Of a DNA stretch of 64,000 bases, positions 10,549 to 21,982 are shown piece by piece (the stretch's first letter is position 1; every line of letters starts with the position of its first letter). A program made the translations under genes and the position numbers. The notes beneath the pieces were generated by a model. The model worked only from the letters and a program-made list of their open reading frames with translations, ran no database searches and was not told the origin of the DNA. This stretch comes from Pseudoneurospora amorphoporcata (lineage: Eukaryota > Ascomycota > Sordariomycetes > Sordariales > Sordariaceae), in contig MU859099.1 in assembly GCA_033297205.1 (NCBI GenBank), positions 124,001 through 188,000 on the forward strand, given 5' to 3'.

Positions 10549-12806
10549 ATGTCCCGCCGATACCCCGACAAGAGATACTACGACGATGATGGTGGTGGTC
10601 GACCACCAAGGCTGCCTGGCTCACAAAGAGATCAACGGGACACCGACAGCCGCAGGGAACGCGATTACCCGCCTCCGAGATATTCATCAAGAGAAAGTTC
10701 AAGTTATGGTTCATCAAGAAACACCCAAGACCGAGAGCGAGACCGACGCAACCGCCCGCCAAGTTCAAACTATGGCGGATCGAGATCAGAGTATGACAGG
10801 AACAGAGATGGTGATAGAGACAGGCACAGGTCAGACTACGACAGGCCGAGATCAGAATATGGTCGATCAAGAAATGATCGTCAAAGATCTCGATCACCAC
10901 CTCCCAATCCGCGAATCATCAACAATCACCAGCCAGGTGGTTTAAGGTCTGGTCGATTATCCCCACCTCGGAGAGGACAAGACAGCGGACAAAATGATTC
11001 GAGATCTGGCAGGAATTCTCCAGCTCCAAGTACTACGAGTAGTAGCGGAAGGCGGACGACACCTGCACATGTGCCGGCAAGGACAGCACAACTGTCCCGG
11101 GTTCCTTCTCGGGCTCCTTCTCGAGTTCCATCCCCAGTTCGATTTCGCCAACCAGATGACCTACGGTCTGGTAGATCACCACCGAGGGAAAGTTCCAGAT
11201 CCGGCAGGACAAGCCCAGCTCCAAGTACGACCAGCGGTAGCAGGGTGCCAGGACCAGCAAAAATAGCACAACTTACGCAAGCCCTACTATCCCGAGCGCC
11301 GTCTCAGGCTCCGTCCCCCGTCCGAGCTCCGGCACCAATCCGAGCTCCGGCACCAGCTCGAGTTCCAGCTCCTCGTGCAGCGCCAGCCCCCGCTCCTCGC
11401 CCGGCACAAGTTCCCCCCCGACCGGCTGCTGCCCCAGCGCAAGCTATCATCAAGCCCAAAGGCTTCCCAGCCCCAACCCCAACAAAAACCAATAATACCC
11501 GAAACACATTCCACTTCCTCGAGCTTTCTCTCCTTCCCAATTTCATCATCCACGATTCGCACATCCTCCAGGACCTCACCAAATGCATGGATGAGTGCGA
11601 ACGAGAAGATGCAAACACGCCTTGGGAAGAACAGGAAAGGGGGAAGGAGTTCCTCAAGTGGTTCGACGAGTACAGAAGCTCTGTTGCGACGCTTAGGCCG
11701 ATGGTGCCGGATGTGAAGTGTGGGAATCAAGTTGTGAGTAGTACACTCCAGTCCGTTTGTTGGTGAGGAAGGTTGGTTGGAATCATAGAAGCTGACAAGT
11801 GATATGTACCGGGTAGATGCGAGACCACGCCATGGTGGCCATGAAGGATATGATCAACAAGGGGCTAACCCGGAAAAAGTTGTTTACCGAGTTGTATCCG
11901 GTACCACCAAAGGAACATGAATCGGATGGAAGGAATCCGGAGGAGGGCGAGGAAAAGATAGACGGCCAAAGCAAGGACAAAGACAAAGACGAAAAGCGGC
12001 GGGACATGGAGACAGCATTGCAACCCACCATGAAACCAACAATCGACGTCCAAACAGACGTAATCTGTCTACTGCGACCCGCCTTCACCAAACGCAACCA
12101 GTACATCACATTTGCTCCCTATCATGACGAAACCCCCGGAAACCCCTCCAACGTGCTAATCACCACCTCCCCCGCCCTAACCAACCTCGCGGGCTCCCAC
12201 CCGCTGACCCTCGCCTCCGCCCTGCCCGTCCTTTCAGGGCTAAAACGCATCGCCTTCCTCTGGGATTCGGCCTCCCCTGCACAACCCAACGGGCCCGGCC
12301 CTTTACCCGCTGACCTTGCTTTCCTCTTTCCCGGTAACTTACCCGCACTGGAAACGATCTATATCTTGCATCCCGAAATCAGACCTAGGAGTGAGTGGTT
12401 CTGGGTGTCTCCTGAGTGCGATACTTTTAGGGGACATGGAGGAGGAGGAGGGGAGGAGATGGGGATGGGGAGTGGGAGTGAGGCGTTGTTTGTGGAGGTG
12501 AGGGAGGTGGATGTTGAAGGGGCGGGAATAGGAACAGGAACAGGAACAGGGACAGGGAATGAGAATGGGAATGGGAATTGGAATGGGAAGAAAAGTATGT
12601 GGGAGCTTTTGGGGGAGGAGAATGGAGGAAAAAGGGATGTGTGGGGGAGGGGACTCGGGGGAGGGGAGGTCAAGGTTAGTGAGGGGGTTAGGGATGCGCT
12701 GAGGGAGGTTAAGGCGCTTGAGGCAATGTATCATGATACCTGTAGCGAGGGGAAAGAAAGAGGGGTGAAGGTCAAGTTGATGGGTTGTATTCCTGTTAAG
12801 AATTGA
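10549..12806 (+). CDS. Arg/Ser/Asp-rich N-terminus protein of unknown function
   Basis: Exons 10549-11733 and 11817-12806 give 724 residues. The 83-bp intron has a GTGAGT donor, a GCTGACA branch point and a TAG acceptor, phase 0. The start ATG sits in TTCAACATG and gives MSRRYPDKRYYDDDGG. Residues 1 to about 170 are rich in RD, RS and SR pairs; a Pro/Ala/Arg-rich section (PSRAPSRVPSPV and similar) follows to about residue 320. A folded part then begins at TFHFLELSLLPNFIIHDSHI and contains WEEQERGKEFLKWFDEY. After the intron an ordered region (DVICLLRPAFTKRNQYITF) leads to a Gly/Glu/Asn-rich segment encoded by an imperfect GGAACA/GGGAAT repeat near 12535-12590. The RS-like N-terminus suggests an RNA-associated or nuclear protein, but no RRM or known enzyme domain is seen. 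Confidence 0.7.
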
Positions 12807-12859
12807 GAGGGGGGATGGTGGAAAGACGAAAAGAAGCCAAGAGGAGAATGATAAAATCT

Positions 12860-13865
12860 CTTTTTTGACAAAATGTACAATGGACCGTGAGTAAGCGCTG
12901 CCACTTTTCGTATGACATGCTACCTATGTACTTATTTCTCGTCGTCATTGCCTCCACCGGCCAAATCCATACCTGCCTCGTGCTCTCACCAATACAAACC
13001 CTCCCATGCCCGGACTTGCCAAACGACAACAGATTCTTCTGCAACTTATAATCCGGCTTCATCCCCTCCTCCGTGTCCAACAGCCACCGTTCAGGCAAGA
13101 ACTCATCCGGTTCCGGAAACAGCTCCTCATCCCAATGCTGGATCATACTGGTCATTCCAACAGGAGTTCCCCTGGGGATAACCCACTCTTTTCCATTATC
13201 CTTTTGCTTGAAGACGAGGTCCTCCATTCTGGCTGCTCTCGCGCTTTGTGGACGACATGGACAGCCCACATGTACGGCTTTTGTTGGAGCTCGGTCCACT
13301 TGATGGTTTCTGGACTGAGGGTGCTTCAGCATCCCTCTAGACGACGGTCTGAGCAGCGCAGAGTTACTCAAGAAAGAGTGCCATCTCTCTTTGTCTCCGT
13401 TTTCCTTTTAGACCAGTCCAGGTCAAGTCAACAAGGGAGAAGGAAGAAAGAGCGATTCTCGGAGCCAGAGGAAATGTGGTATTAGTATCTTTCTCCTCGG
13501 ATATTAATCCGGGGGCGGCCGCAGTATACATCTTGCCAGAGTTGGATTGGCGTGGCTACTAATGCCGGCAAAGCAGAGGTATCATGGACAACCAAAGAGG
13601 GTGTAAGCCATGTATCGTATGTCCAGAAGTCTCCTGTAATAACGAATGGAATGAAGCCCATTCTATATCTATTGAGAGCTACCCCACGCATGTTGTCCAT
13701 CATGGATCGCAAGGTTGGTGTCTCCAACCATTGAAGGTCGTGTTGGAGGAGAAGGTGGCTGAGACGGTATGCCCACTTGGCCATGGTTGAACTTGGGAGG
13801 TGTGAGGTCAATAAAGAAGTTGAAATCTGAAATATTTCCCCAGAGACGGATAACAGGCTCTGCAA
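12860..13865 (-). pseudogene. Decayed cytochrome P450 remnant
   Basis: On the minus strand about 13240-12990 encodes a clear P450 C-terminal segment: DNGKEWVIPRGTPVGM, then PDEFLPERWLLD (PERW motif), then FGKSGHGRVCIGE, the haem-cysteine loop. The Cys and Arg of that loop are present but two extra residues disrupt the usual FxxGxRxCxG spacing. Upstream sequence resembles the K-helix region only when frames are changed (KWTELQQKPYM, then LSMSST). A fragment at about 13500-13540 recalls the YGPIVRIN motif of fungal P450s. About 200 residues expected between these parts are missing. A GTGAGA directly after CIG could have been a splice donor, but nothing resembling the next exon follows before the neighbouring gene's stop at 12806. 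Remaining similarity is to the fungal CYP58-type group; that is from motif style only. Confidence 0.6.
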
Positions 13866-14379
13866 TCAAGTATCGCATGGGTACCTATGAGTTGCGAGTC
13901 CGGATATTCGATCATGCATCAAGGCGTGCGTCCACTGGTTCAAATGCCGGAGCCAGATTGAAACATTCGCGAGTGCGGCACGGGAATGGATTGAACAACC
14001 ACGTATCGCACTTTATATCCGGGCTACCGTCGCCACACTCGTCTGCTTATTGCAGCTGCATCACGACTGTACGGGCAGTCAATGCACAATGTCACCCGGT
14101 CTCGATATCCCCATACATCAGAGCTACCTCTAGGTACCCAGCATGTCGCATAACTTGTGCCTTGGCTCGTAAAAAACTGACCAACATCCCACCATTTGAG
14201 ATCGAACATACCTTAAGTACCGTAGGTAGGATATGTCGGTCGTATCCAAGAAGGTGAATTAACGTGCTTACCTAGAGGTATCCAAGACAAACTTCCATCC
14301 TACAACCCTCCCTCCCAAAACCCACCTACCAACCAACTTTCTCTACCTCTACCTACCTACCATACAAGGCTTTCTTCGT
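13866..14379. other. Gene-free spacer
   Basis: About 500 bases between the P450 remnant and the 3' end of the GH7 gene. The right part has repeated CCTACC/ACCTACC motifs, a common feature of spacers in this window. No gene seen. Confidence 0.5.
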
Positions 14380-15790
14380 TTAAACACTCAACCCCCTCGC
14401 CACCCTGCTTGACTTGACGCCGCACTTCCCACCACTCGCATAAGTGCTACCAATCTCTCCCCACCTGATATTAGAAAAGGTCACCCTAGCATCAGGCTTA
14501 CTCTTTACAATCTCCTTCGGATCTCCCTCAGTGGCACTACACGGCCCATTTCCCTCGGCATCCAACCAGTTCATAAACCCGCCGCTATCATCCGCCCAAA
14601 TGCTGAAAACAAGCACCATGCCTCTTGCCAACGCCTCGCCCATGGCCTTGAGTCCGCCTCTCTGCATGGTGAACGGAGCCGTCCTGTCGCAAAACTCGGT
14701 GCTCACCGAATCGGTAGAAAAGCCATCCTCACCAACAGCGATAGCCGTGTTCTGTATCAACTGGCCATGCTGGTGATACAACCTGCGAATCTCTACTAGT
14801 ATACCGTCCTCACGCCCGTTGTCGGTTAGGAATTGCGTCGTGACGGTGAACTTGGCGGTGGAATCGACCTTGTACTTGTCGGAACCGCGGCCGTAGAAAC
14901 CTCGCTGCCCCCACTTGTACTCGTTGAAGCCGCAGCCCCACTTGTCGCACACGCCGACGGGCTGGCCGCACTCGTCCTCGCCGGTGCACTTGTAGACCTG
15001 CGTGATGTTGCAGGGGTGGGGGACAAAGGTCTTGGCGCGCGAGTTGGACTCGAAAATGTCCATTTCGTTGCAGCACGCGCCGTGGGTTTGGTTGATGTTG
15101 GCCTGGGATTGATTGCAAAAAGTTTAGTTGGGTTTGGGTGGAAAGATTGAGGAGAATGGGGGAAGGTTTGAACGAACGAACCTCGCCGTTGATGAAATCC
15201 AGCTTGAAGCACTGAGCGTCGCAGTAACCGGTACCATACTCGGCACCGGCAGGGTTGAGGTCACCACGTCCACCGTCCATTAACATCTCACTCAGATAGA
15301 ACGCGCCGTTCATGCCGCAGGGCAAGTTACTGACGTCGGCATCAAACGAGATCTCCTTGGCCAGCAGCTTGATGTCCTCGTAGTTCTTGCCATCCTCGGC
15401 CACGAGGTAGGTACGCGGAGTGGTGGTCTTGTACTGGCCGGGGTTCGCCGGGTCGGGCATCCACTGGTTGAGAGTCAGAGCATCTCCCTCGGTCTTGACA
15501 CCCCAGGAAGCATAGTCGACACCCTCGAGGGCACAGTTGGCAGCGCAGGTCTCGGCGTCCGGGCACAAAGGACCGCCGACGACGCAGGGCGTGGAAGGGT
15601 CGTCGATCTTGTGGAGGGGCCGTTGGAAGGCGTCGATGGTGATGAAGGTGTTGACGGTTTGGCAGCCACCGGCGAGAGTGCACTTCTTGGTGGGCAACTT
15701 GGGGTGAGACTCGGGGATGACGGTGCCAATCTGCTGAGCAGAGGCGAGGGAGGCAGCAAGGCCGGCGAGAAGGGTGAACTTTTGAACCAT
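14380..15790 (-). CDS. Secreted GH7 endo-beta-1,4-glucanase (Cel7B type)
   Basis: Exons 15790-15182 and 15102-14380 give 443 residues; the 79-bp intron (GTTCGT...CAG) is phase 0. An 18-20 residue signal peptide (MVQKFTLLAGLAASLASA) precedes the mature enzyme. GH7 landmarks in order are GVDYASWGVKTEGDALTLNQ, LPCGMNGAFYLSEM, GYCDAQCFK, then ACCNEMDIFESNSRA with the catalytic E-x-D-x-x-E (E216, D218, E221), then ALARGMVLVFSIWADD and VTFSNIRWGEIGSTY. Known GH7 enzymes cleave beta-1,4-glucan with retention; length and loop content resemble the T. reesei Cel7B/EG I class more than CBH I. There is no C-terminal CBM1 or linker: the protein ends about 20 residues after the IGS motif. Expected to be secreted and induced on cellulose under carbon catabolite control. 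The 5' side has a TATA-like site and a possible CRE1 site. Confidence 0.93.
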
Positions 15791-15891
15791 GGTGGGCGTC
15801 TCTCAAGGGGGTTATGGAACGAGAGCGGGACGACACCGGCGGCGGTCGAGGTGTGAAGTCCATGTTTGTGGTCGTGGTGGATGGAGCATGG

Positions 15892-15898
15892 TATTTAT
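15892..15898 (-). promoter_or_regulatory. TATA-like box of the GH7 gene
   Basis: Minus-strand GATAAATA lies about 100 bases upstream of the GH7 start codon at 15790, a plausible core promoter. Placement is by motif and distance only. Confidence 0.35.
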
Positions 15899-15939
15899 CA
15901 TGGCCGTTGTGTCGTCAAGTCTACCGGAATATCCAATAT

Positions 15940-15945
15940 CTGGGG
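15940..15945 (+). promoter_or_regulatory. Possible CRE1/CreA site (CTGGGG) upstream of GH7
   Basis: CTGGGG fits the fungal carbon catabolite repressor consensus SYGGRG and lies 150 bases upstream of the cellulase start. Single 6-mers are frequent by chance, so this is weak. Confidence 0.2.
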
Positions 15946-17284
15946 AATGACGGGCTGACCACAACAGGCGAATACCACCATTTGACGTCTGTTCTCGGAC
16001 TTGGCAACGTTTGGGCGGAATGGCAAACCGAGTATGAAGTCTTGGTAGCTCGTGTTGTCCAGGGCCTAGGGAGGCCGGCAGATGATGGATGGTATCTAGC
16101 GACGGAGTGGCACCCCGAGATGCAGGTACACGAGATGACTACCAAGATCTTGGGAGAAGTTGACATTGACAAGTCGGAAGTACGGGCCATTGTGCAGGAC
16201 TATCACGACGGCGAGCTTTGTTCCGTTGATCTTGGGTGCCATTTTCGGTAACCTTGAACCGATGGATCATCTTGGCAGAGCTCGCATGTTCCCCGGCATT
16301 ATCGGTTCCTGCCCCTTGATGGAAGGATTGAGAAGTCGACCGGCAATCTGGGTCACTCATCGCAAATGAGCATCGTCATGCGGATCGGATCTTGGGGTTG
16401 ACCATTAAAGGAAAATCTTAGTGGCGCGGTTAGGTCAACGACTTATAAGACAGGCATGAGAAGATCAAAGCTCGCAAAGGTGAACTGCTCACTTTTTTCG
16501 AGCCATTGCAGTCCGGATCCAAAGAGATGAGGGTATCATCATATGGATAGGAGTGGTGAGCATCCATAATTATCATGTCGTCAAGACACAACTCCGTCCC
16601 CGCCAGAAGCAATATGAGATCCTGGGTTAGGTAGACGATTCAACCTCGAGAGAAGCGCTCCAATCACCACGCATCCCGGATCTCGTGTGGTGCGCGAATC
16701 CGCTTCCCAGACTGGAGAGAGGCCGGGCGATATGAACGACGAGTGTCAAATCATTGAGTGAAAAACCAGCCATTATGCTAAAAGGTTGGAATTCGGTGTG
16801 AAGGCATCGAGATGTGATGTTCGCGGTGGCAATTCGCAGTGATGCCGAGTTGCAAAAAAGTGAGAATTCAAGTCATGGTTGGAGGCTTGGAGCGACCTGC
16901 TGAGTGCTAGGTACCTAATTGGACTCGGGCAAGCCACTGCACTTGCCACAATGCTACTGTGGCTTGGCCCGGGTTCATTGGCTGCTGGGCATGAAGTACT
17001 GATATTAGTACGAATAGTAACATCACCAGGTACACATGCAGCACGTCAATTCGTCCCCAATTCTCATCTTTCCTCTTTTCCTCTTTTCCTCATCACCACT
17101 CCACGACCGTTCGTGAACACCCAGCCATTGCCACATCTCCTCCATTCGGATAAACCCAAACGTCCTGCAAAAGCCATCCATCCGAACCATCATCCTACAG
17201 AGAGGCGTTTGCATGAGTTAATTAATAGCTGAGAGGGCAAGACTACGATTCAAGGCCTTGCATCCAAGACCACCCTTCCAAGGC
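15946..17284. other. Gene-free spacer upstream of GH7
   Basis: About 1.4 kb holding the upstream region of the cellulase and the 3' UTR side of the deaminase gene. Both neighbours are on the minus strand. Short overlapping ORFs on both strands show no motif or codon bias. No gene called. Confidence 0.5.
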
Positions 17285-19105
17285 TTAAAGCACCGCCCCT
17301 CCGCCATCGTCATCATCATCATCGTTCTCTTCATCATCCCCCTCCATGCCGCTATGAGTAAGCATACCGACCTCGTCAACGGGAACCGCTTCACGCCGGG
17401 CATACCCCCGGAGGTCATCAACACTGACTTCGTCGGAATCAGATAGGGATGCAATGCTATAAACATCGTTCATGATTCCCGGAGCCGGCTCCGCATCACC
17501 TCGATGCACCATCGCGGACGAATCCTCAGTCCAGTCCGCCACCGTGCCTACCCTTGTGCCGGTGCCGGCGTCTGTCTGGGTCTGGGTCCACCGATCATCC
17601 AGATGCATGGTAGCCGACCAGGTATTCGAGTCCTCGTCCTTGTAGCTCTGCCGGCTCTTCTTCCTGATGGTATTAAACACCTCCTTGCGCACCCGCTCCA
17701 GGATCCGGTCCAGCATGATCTGTCGCCTCTTGACCGCCCCAGGGTCGTGCGAGTCGTACACGTCCGGCAACCGCCACTTGGGATACAAGTTCCCGTGGCT
17801 TGCCCGGTGCTCTACGCCCGAGCGCGATTCTTCAAAGTAGTACTTGCATAGCTTGCAGGTGGGCTTGCTTGAGCCGATGTACGGCCACGAGTTGAAGAAC
17901 ATGTTGGGGCTGATGTCGCCTTTGCCGTGGTCGGTGACCAGCCAATGGTGTAGCAACACCTCGGAGTGCACGGCTAGGGGTGTGTTATTCAGGTAGGCTT
18001 GTTCCAGTCGGTGGTCCAGATGGAGGATCTGCAGGTCCTCGACGAAGCGCTTGAAGATGGTCATGACTTTCTCGTTGGACGTCATCCTCCCCACAATCGA
18101 CTCGGCCTTTTGGGACTTTTTTCGTCGGGGGGCTGGTCGGAGGTCACCGGAAGGAATGGGGCGGATGAGAGGATCGCTTGGGAAGAGCTGCGGCCACTTA
18201 TCCCGGGCGAGGAAACAGTAGTGCACCGAGGCGCGGTAGGCAACGATGCGCAAGGCCGTGTGCACGAGCTCGGACCAGCAGGCCATGCTGGTGTAGCCCT
18301 CGATGGCGGCGCGGCCGGCGGCGGCACGAGCGAAAAGGATGTTGTTGAGACGTTTGGACGAGAGAATGTTTGCGAGTTTGCGGAAAACAGTTTTGCATTT
18401 CCGGTCGTCTTTGATGGTTAGCTTTGTCGCTGTGGATGCTGGCATGCCGGTATATCGAGTAGGTGAGTGTGACTTAGACTTACACTCTGCTTCTGGCGTC
18501 GTATCCCTGACGACAAAGTCCTCGGAATAAGCCAAATCACTCAGTACCTTTATAACCTCCTGATCCTCCCCTTTCTCTTGGCCCTTGCACCGGTCCAAAC
18601 ACACGGTCGCCGCATCCCTCAATGAATTGAGGTAGCATCTCACGCGCGGCCTGTTGAACCTCACTACTATTTCCCTCAGTTCCCTTTCGGCCGCTGCTCT
18701 CCCCTCGGTATCCGTAACGGGCGGAGCAAGAGCCACCTTTTGCAGAACGGTACACAGAAACGATCTCGTGCGCTCAAGATGCTGCGGCGTAGCTTGGTTG
18801 ACACCGAACACATAGGTGAACTCCTGCTCACCCGCCAGCGCATTGCTGGTGTCGAGGATCATAATGGACGTGACCGTCTTGCCGCCCTTTTCTCGATCAC
18901 AGAGATGGGCAAGCTTGTAGACGAAGGCTTGGTAGAGCTGCTTGGGGTCCTCGACCTCGACGCGCGTGGACTGGGAGGGAATGGACAATTGCTCGCGGAC
19001 GGATTCGCGGAGAGCTTCGAGGAGCATGATAGGCTCGTAGAAGCGGTGGAGGATTTTGGGTGCCAGGTCCAATCGGGTGCGGTCTTGGATGTCTGAGGAT
19101 TCCAT
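17285..19105 (-). CDS. OTT_1508-like fungal deaminase-fold protein
   Basis: Intronless, 606 residues, starting MESSDIQDRTRLDLAPKI. The N-terminal 300 residues are alpha-helical in character. Near residue 380 is a short HSE motif (LAVHSEVLLHHWL), followed about 35 residues later by SSKPTCKLCKYYFEE (C417, C420). A HxE motif followed by a PxCxxC motif is the zinc-binding signature of the cytidine-deaminase superfamily, and this arrangement with a long helical N-terminus fits the OTT_1508-like deaminases, a family expanded in ascomycetes and without a known substrate. The C-terminus is acidic and ends in a run of Asp and Gly (about residues 570-606), partly encoded by a GAT/TCA trinucleotide run. 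No signal peptide or membrane segment; probably cytoplasmic or nuclear. The chemistry is inferred from motifs only. Confidence 0.7.
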   Translation of the reverse strand: MESSDIQDRTRLDLAPKILHRFYEPIMLLEALRESVREQLSIPSQSTRVEVEDPKQLYQAFVYKLAHLCDREKGGKTVTSIMILDTSNALAGEQEFTYVFGVNQATPQHLERTRSFLCTVLQKVALAPPVTDTEGRAAAERELREIVVRFNRPRVRCYLNSLRDAATVCLDRCKGQEKGEDQEVIKVLSDLAYSEDFVVRDTTPEAECKSKSHSPTRYTGMPASTATKLTIKDDRKCKTVFRKLANILSSKRLNNILFARAAAGRAAIEGYTSMACWSELVHTALRIVAYRASVHYCFLARDKWPQLFPSDPLIRPIPSGDLRPAPRRKKSQKAESIVGRMTSNEKVMTIFKRFVEDLQILHLDHRLEQAYLNNTPLAVHSEVLLHHWLVTDHGKGDISPNMFFNSWPYIGSSKPTCKLCKYYFEESRSGVEHRASHGNLYPKWRLPDVYDSHDPGAVKRRQIMLDRILERVRKEVFNTIRKKSRQSYKDEDSNTWSATMHLDDRWTQTQTDAGTGTRVGTVADWTEDSSAMVHRGDAEPAPGIMNDVYSIASLSDSDEVSVDDLRGYARREAVPVDEVGMLTHSGMEGDDEENDDDDDDGGGAVL

Positions 19106-20401
19106 GGTTGCCAGATGGGCTGTTTGTTCTTGCCGAAGTGCTGGACCGTCTCGATGATATCAGGATTCAAGTCTTTTGTTTGCTGGGCGCAGGCGGATTT
19201 GGTGCATGATCTTTGGCAGAGTCAGCGCAATGACGGACGAGGACCTTCTGAGACATGTTTCTTAGGTTCTGTCTCCCCGACCTTCCTTTTCCCGTGTGGC
19301 TGTTTGGGTTGGTGTTTGGACATCAACACATGTCGTCGAGATAACGCGTCAAAAGAGGATGTTGGTTTGAGATCAAACAATTGAAGGACAAGTCGTCCCG
19401 TCCGCCTTTCTCCACCAACGGTGGCCCTCCACCAGCTAGCGCCAGTCTTTTGTTAGTGCATTAAACCAATCATGGCCATTGAAATGGAGGCACACAGAAC
19501 AAACCAAGCCCTAAGCAGGCAGGGATATCCACAACAGGCACGACACAAAGCCGCGCAGATGCGGGATGATGCAGCTCGAGGCCTGCCGCAGAGACGCCGG
19601 GGGCTGGTTATGTCAATTGCAAACAGTTAAGGTCGAGCGAACACCTGCAGGCTATCGACAGCGCTATAGGACACAACAAGGTGCTTATAAAACAGCGTGA
19701 CAACAACGGAGAGGATTTTTACACACCAAATCTCAAAAAGTGTATTGTCTCGCTGTTTTTCTTGTTTCAACATTCTGCAGGATAAGTTTGACTGTGTGCA
19801 AGTTGTATGTAGATGTCGACGTTGTCATTGTCGCACGGACGATATCGCCCAATGTTGCAGTCTCGATAACCGGCCCCCATCACACTTCTGCATGAGGCCC
19901 GACATTTATGCAAGGTTGAGCGAATCCCGACCAGGCCGGTTACCGATTTGGGGATGGGGTGCTGTCCATGCTTTCGCCCAGGCATAGCCGCATAGGCTCT
20001 TGCGGGTTTTGTTTGATATCGTCCGTTTGCTGCTGCAAATTCGAGACGTCTAGGGCGACCAACTCCAAGTGGTCAAATTCGACTGCCGTTGATTGAAGAC
20101 AGGCATAAGTACGGGAGAGGCCTACAGCCCCTCAGCTCCGTTGACGTCTTTTCTGTTTCCGTCATTTTTGTCTTTCAAAGTGGACACCAGACGGGCCTCT
20201 CGCCTTATAAGTCCACCTAGTAGGCCTCGTTTTGTTCTTCCCCTCACCCTCTCCTCTTTCTTGACCCATGCTCACATCATCTCTTTGTGCTGGGCAGCAC
20301 CACTGAACCATACCACAAGCCACACCATCACACCACACCTTGACAACAACGACACTTACACCACGGTGTCCGTCTGCTCCTTGCGGACTCCCTTTGACGC
20401 C
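19106..20401. other. Divergent promoter region
   Basis: About 1.3 kb between the start of the deaminase gene (minus) and the start of the poly-serine protein gene (plus), so it must hold both promoters. The right end is pyrimidine-rich. No RNA gene or clear repeat seen. Confidence 0.5.
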
Positions 20402-21982
20402 ATGAGCGCCAGCATTCCATACGGACATGGGAACGGAATGGATGGATTTATCAATCCTGCGCTGTTGACCTTGAAAGGAGGTAAATCCCCCCCACCCCCC
20501 TCACCCTACCCACGACGGTCTCATGCAAGATCCTGACAAGAGGCTGCAGCGGTATCCACGCAAGACTTTGCGGTGGACCTGAATGACTGCCTTGACATGG
20601 GGGACGGCGGCTCGGCCGTTTCTCCATCTGTCGTCGAGTCACTGTCCACTTGTTCAAGCCTCTCGTCGTACGCCGGAAGCGTTACCGGAAGCCCCAATGA
20701 CGCCGGCTATTCTCCTCAGGGAACGGAGCAAGACGCGCTGGTTGTGGCACAGTACCCCATGAGCGATGCACCTGGTGTCACCATGCACGACATGGCAGCC
20801 TCCACCGGGCAGCATGGGGCTTCCGAGGTGACGCCTGTGTCTTGGGATATGGGATTCCCCATGTCATCCAATGAGATGCTTGCTCTCCAGAACGATTTCT
20901 GCAAGATGCTGGATCAAATGCAGTCCAATATGAGCCAAGCTCAAGAAGGCTTCGACCCGGACACCACACGCACTATCCAGAACCTACCAGCGATCATGAT
21001 GCAATGCTGCAGTGTGAATACTAGCTCCGAGACTTAGTGGACGAGCTACTCTGAACAACAGAACTCCAACCAACTGGACCGGCCTTACTCCCATGCAACT
21101 GGGTTGGCTGGTCCACATCGGGAGGGATTCTCATTGCAAGGACATCAAGGTCAGTTAGAGGGGGATGGCTATGTGTATGGACCTTCCGTATCTTCTGGAC
21201 ACGACGAACAGAGTACACCGGAGTCATTCATTCAGCAACAGACATTCGCTCAGCAACCGCCATTCGTTCAGCAGCAGTCATTCGTTCAGTATCCGCTGTT
21301 TGCCCAAGAGCAGGCGCTCACCCAGCCTCCTTACTACTCACAACCTACCAACGCTACACTGAACACAGCCATACCATCGGAGTCGGAGACAATGATGGTC
21401 CCTGCGATACCTATGGAAGGTACCTGTACATGGCCGTCAATTGCCCGATATCCACCGGCTCAGGGGCAATTCCCATCGTCGCCCACTTCACTCCCCTCAC
21501 CACTCTCAGAGGTATCACCCATCGACTTCCCACCCTGCCCGGCTTCAGCCACACCCATCAACTATAGCCCTTCGCCATCAACATCATCCTCTGCCCCCTC
21601 CCCTTCGCCATCCACCTCTACCTCTACCTCCTCCTCCTCCTCCTCCTCCTCCTCCTCCTCCTCTTCCTCTTCCTCTTCTTCCAAGCGACCATCCCCCCGC
21701 AAAAAGGCCTGCGAAGCCCCCCACGGCAATTCCCCTCGTGCCCGCAAATGCACCTACAAAGGTCATTCCAAGGAGCTGAAGAAGCACTACATAATCCACC
21801 ACCCCGAGTACGCCAAGAAGATCGGGCTGCCGACGGACCCCATCGTATGCCCTGTATGCAGGACCGAACTCAGGGCGGGGAGGCCCGACTTTCTGGTCAG
21901 ACATCAGACCGCCCAGAAGGGAAAGAAGACGTCAGCTTGCGAGAACAAACTCGCCAAGAAGAAGAGGAGGGTTGGGAAGTGA
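20402..21982 (+). CDS. Putative nuclear protein with poly-Ser tract and C-terminal Cys/His region
   Basis: Three exons, 20402-20480, 20550-21013 and 21062-21982, encode 487 residues. Intron 1 (69 bp, GTAAAT...CAG, CCTGACA branch) is phase 1; intron 2 (48 bp, GTGAAT...CAG) is phase 0 and joins QCCS to NSNQLDRP, bypassing a TAG at 21035. The start MSASIPYGHGNGMDG is preceded by GCC. The middle is Gln-rich (FIQQQTFAQQPPFVQQQ) and then Pro/Ser-rich, with a run of more than 20 serines from TCC/TCT repeats. The C-terminal 95 residues are basic and contain CTYKGHSKELKKHYIIHH and CPVCRTELRAGRPDFLVRH, followed by KKKRRVGK, which could serve as a nuclear signal. The spacing is not a standard C2H2 finger. 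A transcription-factor role is inference from composition. Confidence 0.7.
21620..21681 (+). repeat. (TCC)n/(TCT)n microsatellite coding for poly-Ser
   Basis: An almost uninterrupted TCC run followed by TCT-rich triplets inside the coding sequence. In frame it encodes serine only, so copy changes would not break the frame. Confidence 0.9.
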
